From: Candidatus Krumholzibacteriia bacterium
GTDB taxonomy: Bacteria; Krumholzibacteriota; Krumholzibacteriia; JAJRXK01
Direction of reading: 5' to 3'
Length of the DNA: 47,380 nucleotides
NCBI GenBank assembly: GCA_035268685.1
Contig: DATFKK010000134.1
Coordinates: 1-47,380, forward strand
Part shown: positions 43,432 to 47,380 of the stretch, in pieces
How positions within the stretch are numbered: position 1 is the stretch's first letter
How the letters are laid out: every line of letters starts with the position of its first letter
The notes under the pieces: model-generated
Told to the model about the DNA's origin: nothing
The model's input: only the letters and a program-made list of their open reading frames with translations
Databases searched by the model: none
Translations under genes and position numbers: made by a program

Positions 43432-45951
43432 TCAGGGCTGCAACAGACGCTCGTACTGACGTCGATAGCGTGCGGCCTCGGCCGAGCGTCCGGTGCGGCG
43501 CATGACCTCGTAGCCGTAGTAGGCGGTCCCCGCGCGGACCTCCCGCCTCATCTCCGGAGGCGCCGTCCGCAGATAGGGATCGCTCTCCGGTGGCACGCGC
43601 TCGTGCAGTTCCTGGCAGAAGTGCAGCAACGGCTCCCAGGCCAGGACCTCGCGCTGGTGGGAACCCTTGGCCTGGCGCTCGGTCACCGGCGCCATGTACT
43701 CCAACACGGTGCGGTCGTCCGTGTTGAGGGGCGCACCGGCGAACTCGTCGCGGATCCGGGTCAGGTTGGCCACGTAGGCGGCCAGGGGAATGTTCGGCAG
43801 CCACACGCGTTCGTCCAGGTGCCCCTGGTCGACCAGGCGATCGAGGTCGCGCTCGAGGGCCACGACGTCGAGCGGACGCTCGTCGGTGGTCGCGACGAAG
43901 GCGTACACCGGAAACACGGGCGAGAAGCTGCGGCGCCACAGGGTGACCTGGGGGAACACCTCGAGCAGCGTGCGCGCCAGAACGTCGAACTCGCGACGCG
44001 ACGTGTCGAAGGCACCGAACCACTGCACGAAGACTCCGCCGTCGTTCAGCCGGTCCCGCACGGTCTCGAAGTGCTCGAGCGTGTACAGCGCCCCGACGCC
44101 CGCCTTGTAGCTGAGGAAGATGTCGGCGGTGATCACGTCGTAGCGATCGCGGCGGGTGCTCAGATGGATCCGGCCGTCCTCGGCCACGACGTCGACGCGC
44201 GGATCGTCGAACAGACCCTCGAGCCAGGGCTGGAAGTGCCGACGCGCCGCGGTGACGACGTCGGGATTCACCTCGGTCACCGTGATGCGCTCGTAGGGGA
44301 AGTGCATGGCCCCGCTCGCGGTGATCCCCGTCCCCAGACCGATGAAGAACGCACTCCGCGGATCGGGGTGCAGCAGGCCCGGCAACTGCCCCTGCAGCCG
44401 CTCGTTGATCGCAGACGCACTCGAACCCAGGTTGTACGAACTGTTGATCCGCAGCCGTAGCTGCTCTTCGTCGTGACGGGTGACGGCGACGGCGGCGTCG
44501 GGCCCCTGCCACATCTCGACGATCTCCTCGCCGTGGGCGTCGTCGAAGCCGATCCGCATCTCCTCGAGATCGAGACCGATGGCCAACGCGAGTGCACCCA
44601 CGGCCCCCACGGCGACGACGACCCGTCGTCCGCGCTGCTCACCGCGCAGCAAGAAGAGCGACACGACGAAGTAGGCTGCGGCGATCGTCCAGATACTCGC
44701 CCAGACACCCAGCGTGCCCAGCAACACGAATCCGGCGAGCAGCGAGCCCAGGATCGCCAGGACCGTGTTCACCGCGGCGAGTTCTCCGACCGTGCGTCCG
44801 GCGCTGCGCATGCCGGGCTCGCTGACCTTCATCAGGAAGGGGAAGACGGCGCCCATCACGGCCACCGCGGGTCCGAGCGTGATCGCCGTGCCGGCGAAGG
44901 TGAGCCCGACGTAGGGCCAGAAGCCCAGGTCGCTGTTCCAGAACTCGAGTCCACCGGCGATCGCCTGGAAGAGCAACGGCGTCACCGCCACCGCGAGTCC
45001 CGACACGGCCAACAGGTCGACGAGGGTCGACGTGGCCGACCGCGTGCGTCGGCACAGGCGGTTCGCCAGCGCCGATCCGACGGCCAGCGAAGCCAGGAAC
45101 ACGGTCAGGATGATGGCGAAGGTGTAGACCGAGTTCTGCAGGACCTGCGAGAACATCCGGGTCCACAGCACCTCGAGCCCCAGCGCGGCCAGACCCGAGA
45201 AACCCGCCACGAACCAGAGCCGCCGCGGGCTCGTGTCGATCGCCTCACCCGCGGGATCGGAGGACTCCTCGACCTCGGCGGTCCCCGGGACCTCCGACCG
45301 CGACCACCACCACGTGATCGCCGCCACCGTGAGGTCGATCGCGATCGCGAAGAGGTACGCCCCGGACAGACCGAGCACACGCGGCAGTAGGAAGCCCGCG
45401 GCCAGGGCACCGGTCGCGGCCCCCAGCGTGTTCACCGCGTACAGGAGCGTGGTGCGTCGGCCCAGCTCCGAGCGACGCCGCACCAGGTACTGCGCCATGA
45501 CCGGCAGCGTGCCGCCCATGAAGAAGGCCGGCGGGAACAGGATGAGCAGGGCGAGGGCGCTCTTCACCACGAGCGCCAGCACCGGCTCGTGCCCCACCGC
45601 CTCCAGCAGCGGCGTCTGCACCGCGCGGAAGGCCGCGAACAGTCCGAAGAACAGCAGTGCGCTCGCCCCGACCGCCAGCTCGAGCCCGGCGAAGACCCGC
45701 AGTGGTCGCCGGACCGCTCCCACCCGACGACCCCAGACCCAGCCCCCGACGGCGAGTCCGAGGAAGAAGATCGAGAGCGTGACCGCGGTGGCGTGCGCGT
45801 TCACGCCGAACAGCCGGGTCAGCTGTTTCAGCCACAGGACCTGGTAGACCAGAGCGGCGGCACCGGAGAGGAAGAACAGGACCAGCAGGGCGGCCAGTCC
45901 GCTGCCCGGAGCCGCGCGCGTCGGAGGCGAGGACTCGACGACGTCGTTCAT
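43432..45951 (-). CDS. Fused MFS-like membrane domain and spermidine synthase-like domain
   Basis: The protein has 839 residues. An N-terminal region of about 460 residues has roughly 12-14 membrane helices (starting LAALLVLFFLSGAAALVYQV). PPAFFMGGTLPVMAQYLVRR and LLYAVNTLGAATGALAAGFL are typical of 'fused MFS/spermidine synthase' proteins. The C-terminal part (about 490-760) is a spermidine synthase-like Rossmann domain, with FFIGLGTGITASGAM for substrate binding, VTEVNPDVVTAARRHF, and DVITADIFLSYKAG replacing the usual catalytic D-x-x-D-P. A helical tail follows. The enzyme activity of this group is largely undetermined. The ATG at 45951 starts the membrane domain. Confidence 0.9.
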   Translation of the reverse strand: MNDVVESSPPTRAAPGSGLAALLVLFFLSGAAALVYQVLWLKQLTRLFGVNAHATAVTLSIFFLGLAVGGWVWGRRVGAVRRPLRVFAGLELAVGASALLFFGLFAAFRAVQTPLLEAVGHEPVLALVVKSALALLILFPPAFFMGGTLPVMAQYLVRRRSELGRRTTLLYAVNTLGAATGALAAGFLLPRVLGLSGAYLFAIAIDLTVAAITWWWSRSEVPGTAEVEESSDPAGEAIDTSPRRLWFVAGFSGLAALGLEVLWTRMFSQVLQNSVYTFAIILTVFLASLAVGSALANRLCRRTRSATSTLVDLLAVSGLAVAVTPLLFQAIAGGLEFWNSDLGFWPYVGLTFAGTAITLGPAVAVMGAVFPFLMKVSEPGMRSAGRTVGELAAVNTVLAILGSLLAGFVLLGTLGVWASIWTIAAAYFVVSLFLLRGEQRGRRVVVAVGAVGALALAIGLDLEEMRIGFDDAHGEEIVEMWQGPDAAVAVTRHDEEQLRLRINSSYNLGSSASAINERLQGQLPGLLHPDPRSAFFIGLGTGITASGAMHFPYERITVTEVNPDVVTAARRHFQPWLEGLFDDPRVDVVAEDGRIHLSTRRDRYDVITADIFLSYKAGVGALYTLEHFETVRDRLNDGGVFVQWFGAFDTSRREFDVLARTLLEVFPQVTLWRRSFSPVFPVYAFVATTDERPLDVVALERDLDRLVDQGHLDERVWLPNIPLAAYVANLTRIRDEFAGAPLNTDDRTVLEYMAPVTERQAKGSHQREVLAWEPLLHFCQELHERVPPESDPYLRTAPPEMRREVRAGTAYYGYEVMRRTGRSAEAARYRRQYERLLQP

Positions 45952-46102
45952 GATGCAATCAGACTATCACCCGCGAAGAGCGGCGACGGCTCCTGAATCG
46001 TGAGATCGAGTCCCGAGCCGCGGCTCAAGTCACGGATGCGACCTGCCGATCACCCCCACGCCAGTTCCATCACGAGACTCCGCATCCGAAGCCGCTGGTA
46101 CC

Positions 46103-46909
46103 ATGCACACGTCGAGACATCGGCCCCTCCGCCGTGCCCCCGTGCTCGCCGCCCTTCTCGCGCTCCTGGTGGCCTCGTCGGCCACCGCCGGCGACGCCCA
46201 CCACCACGAGACCCTGGACTGCCGCCGCTGCCACGAGCTGGGCCGCTCCACCGTGGACGACCCCACCCCGACCTGTGCCGGTTGCCACGGGCCCGGCTCG
46301 AGCCGGCCGTGGGGCTCCGCCGCCTTCCACGGAACCGGCGAGCGCGCCTGCATCGACTGCCACTCCTTCCACGAGCCGGGTCGCGTGACCCTCCCCGGCC
46401 GCACCGAGCACGCCGAGCTGTCCCGCCTGGCGCCGGCCGGCAGTCAGGACGGGGCGACGGCCTGCGGTCCCTGCCACGGCGACACCGTCCCGGACCTCTC
46501 CCTGCTCACGGCCGCCCACCGGGCGGCCGCGGACTGGTACCACGCGAACATGGAGCTGGTGACGAACCAGACGGTGACCGAGAGCTGCCTGCGCTGCCAC
46601 GACCACCAGCAGGAACTCCCGGCGGAACTCGCCGACGGATGGGATCCGCCTCGTCCCCACACCCAGGCGAGCCATCCCTACCTGGTCGAGGTCACCGGAG
46701 ACCGCGGGGGCGGCTTCCGGCTCCGCACGTCGATCGACCCCCGCCTCGAACTGATCGAAGACCGGATCGAGTGCACGACCTGCCACGACATCTTCCGGCA
46801 CGAGAACGACATGCTGGTCGCGTTCGAGTCGCATGCCGCGCTGTGCACGGGTTGCCACGCACGCAACGCGCCCCGGGGCTCGGATGCGGCGGCCGTTCTC
46901 GCGCGCTGA
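46103..46909 (+). CDS. Seven-heme periplasmic cytochrome c
   Basis: This 268-residue protein has a signal peptide (APVLAALLALLVASSATAG) and seven CxxCH heme-binding motifs: CRRCH, CAGCH, CIDCH, CGPCH, CLRCH, CTTCH and CTGCH. Extra His residues (DAHHHETLDC, HANMELVTNQ, RHENDM) can be distal ligands. The spacing resembles the cytochrome c3/NapC-NrfH-type multiheme families, but no catalytic motif identifies an enzyme. It probably moves electrons through the periplasm. It converges on another multiheme cytochrome gene ending 4 bp beyond its stop, so the two belong to different transcripts. Confidence 0.9.
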   Translation: MHTSRHRPLRRAPVLAALLALLVASSATAGDAHHHETLDCRRCHELGRSTVDDPTPTCAGCHGPGSSRPWGSAAFHGTGERACIDCHSFHEPGRVTLPGRTEHAELSRLAPAGSQDGATACGPCHGDTVPDLSLLTAAHRAAADWYHANMELVTNQTVTESCLRCHDHQQELPAELADGWDPPRPHTQASHPYLVEVTGDRGGGFRLRTSIDPRLELIEDRIECTTCHDIFRHENDMLVAFESHAALCTGCHARNAPRGSDAAAVLAR

Positions 46910-46913
46910 GACC

Positions 46914-47380
46914 TCAGCGCCGGTGGCACTGGATGCACAGGTCCCGCGCCGGATCGAGCGGCAGGTACCAGTCGAACTCCGCACCGTGCAGCTGGTGGCA
47001 GCTCAGACACGTGACCGGCTCCCCGGTACGGGCGTCGATGACCTCGGGACCCACCGGGTGCGTGACGGCATGGGCCTGTTCGTGGCACGGCCGACAGAAG
47101 TCCCCGTCGGGTGAGATCAGGTAGTTCGCGTTGTTCGCCCCGTGCGGCACGTGACACTCGAGGCAGTTCATCGAGTCGTGCGTCATGTACGCCGCCTTCG
47201 GCTTCTCGCGCTCGGGCTCGTCGAAGTGGCAGTTCGCGCACATGACGCTCGGCTCGGCCGTCAGCAGGGCGTCGACGTTCGACGCATGCGGATTGTGGCA
47301 CTGGTTGCACGAACCCTCTTCCTCGAGGTTGTGCCGGAAAAGGGCCGTCTCGAATTCCTTCGTGCCGCGGTGGCAGCGCT
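46914..47380 (-). CDS. Multiheme cytochrome c (5' part beyond window)
   Basis: The frame enters from the right edge and ends with TGA at 46914, leaving about 155 residues visible. Six complete CxxCH motifs are present (CNQCH, CANCH, CLECH, CRPCH, CLSCH, CIQCH), and a seventh is cut by the window edge (..RCH). The spacing of paired motifs with NPHASN, VPHGANNANYL and QLHGAEF is that of cytochrome c3-type or decaheme DmsE/MtrA-like cytochromes. The function is probably periplasmic electron transfer. The N-terminus and signal peptide lie outside the window. Confidence 0.88.
   Translation of the reverse strand, partial: RCHRGTKEFETALFRHNLEEEGSCNQCHNPHASNVDALLTAEPSVMCANCHFDEPEREKPKAAYMTHDSMNCLECHVPHGANNANYLISPDGDFCRPCHEQAHAVTHPVGPEVIDARTGEPVTCLSCHQLHGAEFDWYLPLDPARDLCIQCHRR

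Overview
The window is 47.4 kb of high-GC, gene-dense bacterial chromosome with no insertion sequence, CRISPR array, rRNA or tRNA gene that I can support. Two exported proteins end in the 'NPFNP...' C-terminal Ig-like sorting domain (FlgD-like / type-A sorting family) typical of FCB-group lineages such as Krumholzibacteriota and Eisenbacteria. TonB-dependent transport, outer-membrane barrels and lipoproteins show a diderm cell. Phylum placement is inference. Start codons are mixed, with many GTG and TTG, and adjacent genes commonly overlap by 4 nt (ATGA, GTGA, TTGA).

Layout. 1-1.4 kb: the edge of an exported beta-helix lipoprotein, an isolated sorting-domain remnant, and rpmG. 1.6-8.7 kb: a six-gene overlapping minus-strand operon (znuA-znuC-znuB, a Cu/Zn-type permease fused to an HflK-like SPFH domain, hflC, hflK) with a divergent MarR-family regulator. 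8.7-11.1 kb: AstE-like deacylase, RimK-type glutamate ligase and RimB-type protease. 11.2-17.8 kb: envelope and unknown proteins (a degenerate amidohydrolase, an outer-membrane barrel, a DUF1684 protein, a lipoprotein) and an acyl-CoA desaturase. 18-23.5 kb: a membrane-protein remnant, prolyl oligopeptidase, two YbjQ-type proteins, an M48 protease, a YheT-like hydrolase and an alkyltransferase-like protein. 23.9-27.4 kb: gatE-gatD, the amidotransferase type otherwise known from archaea. 27.4-30.4 kb: a lamin-tail exported protein, a lipoprotein and a membrane protein. 30.5-32.9 kb: a selenium locus. 33-37.5 kb: a TonB receptor, a nucleoside hydrolase-FmdE fusion and an aldo/keto reductase. 37.6-47.4 kb: a sorting-domain protein, a CoA-transferase with an alanine-dehydrogenase-like gene, an ankyrin protein, a kinase-like protein, an MFS-spermidine synthase fusion, and two convergent multiheme cytochrome c genes.

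The most striking content is the selenium locus. Two adjacent minus-strand genes each carry an in-frame UGA. The first is a 62-residue membrane protein and the second an AhpD-like protein whose CxxC motif becomes CxxU. Each UGA is followed, after exactly 13 nt, by a perfect 7-bp hairpin with a small loop starting GG, which is what a bacterial SECIS element should look like. The divergent neighbour encodes a YedF-type selenium-metabolism protein. The second notable finding is the GatDE pair in an otherwise bacterial setting, and the third is the metal permease-SPFH fusion embedded in a ZnuABC operon.
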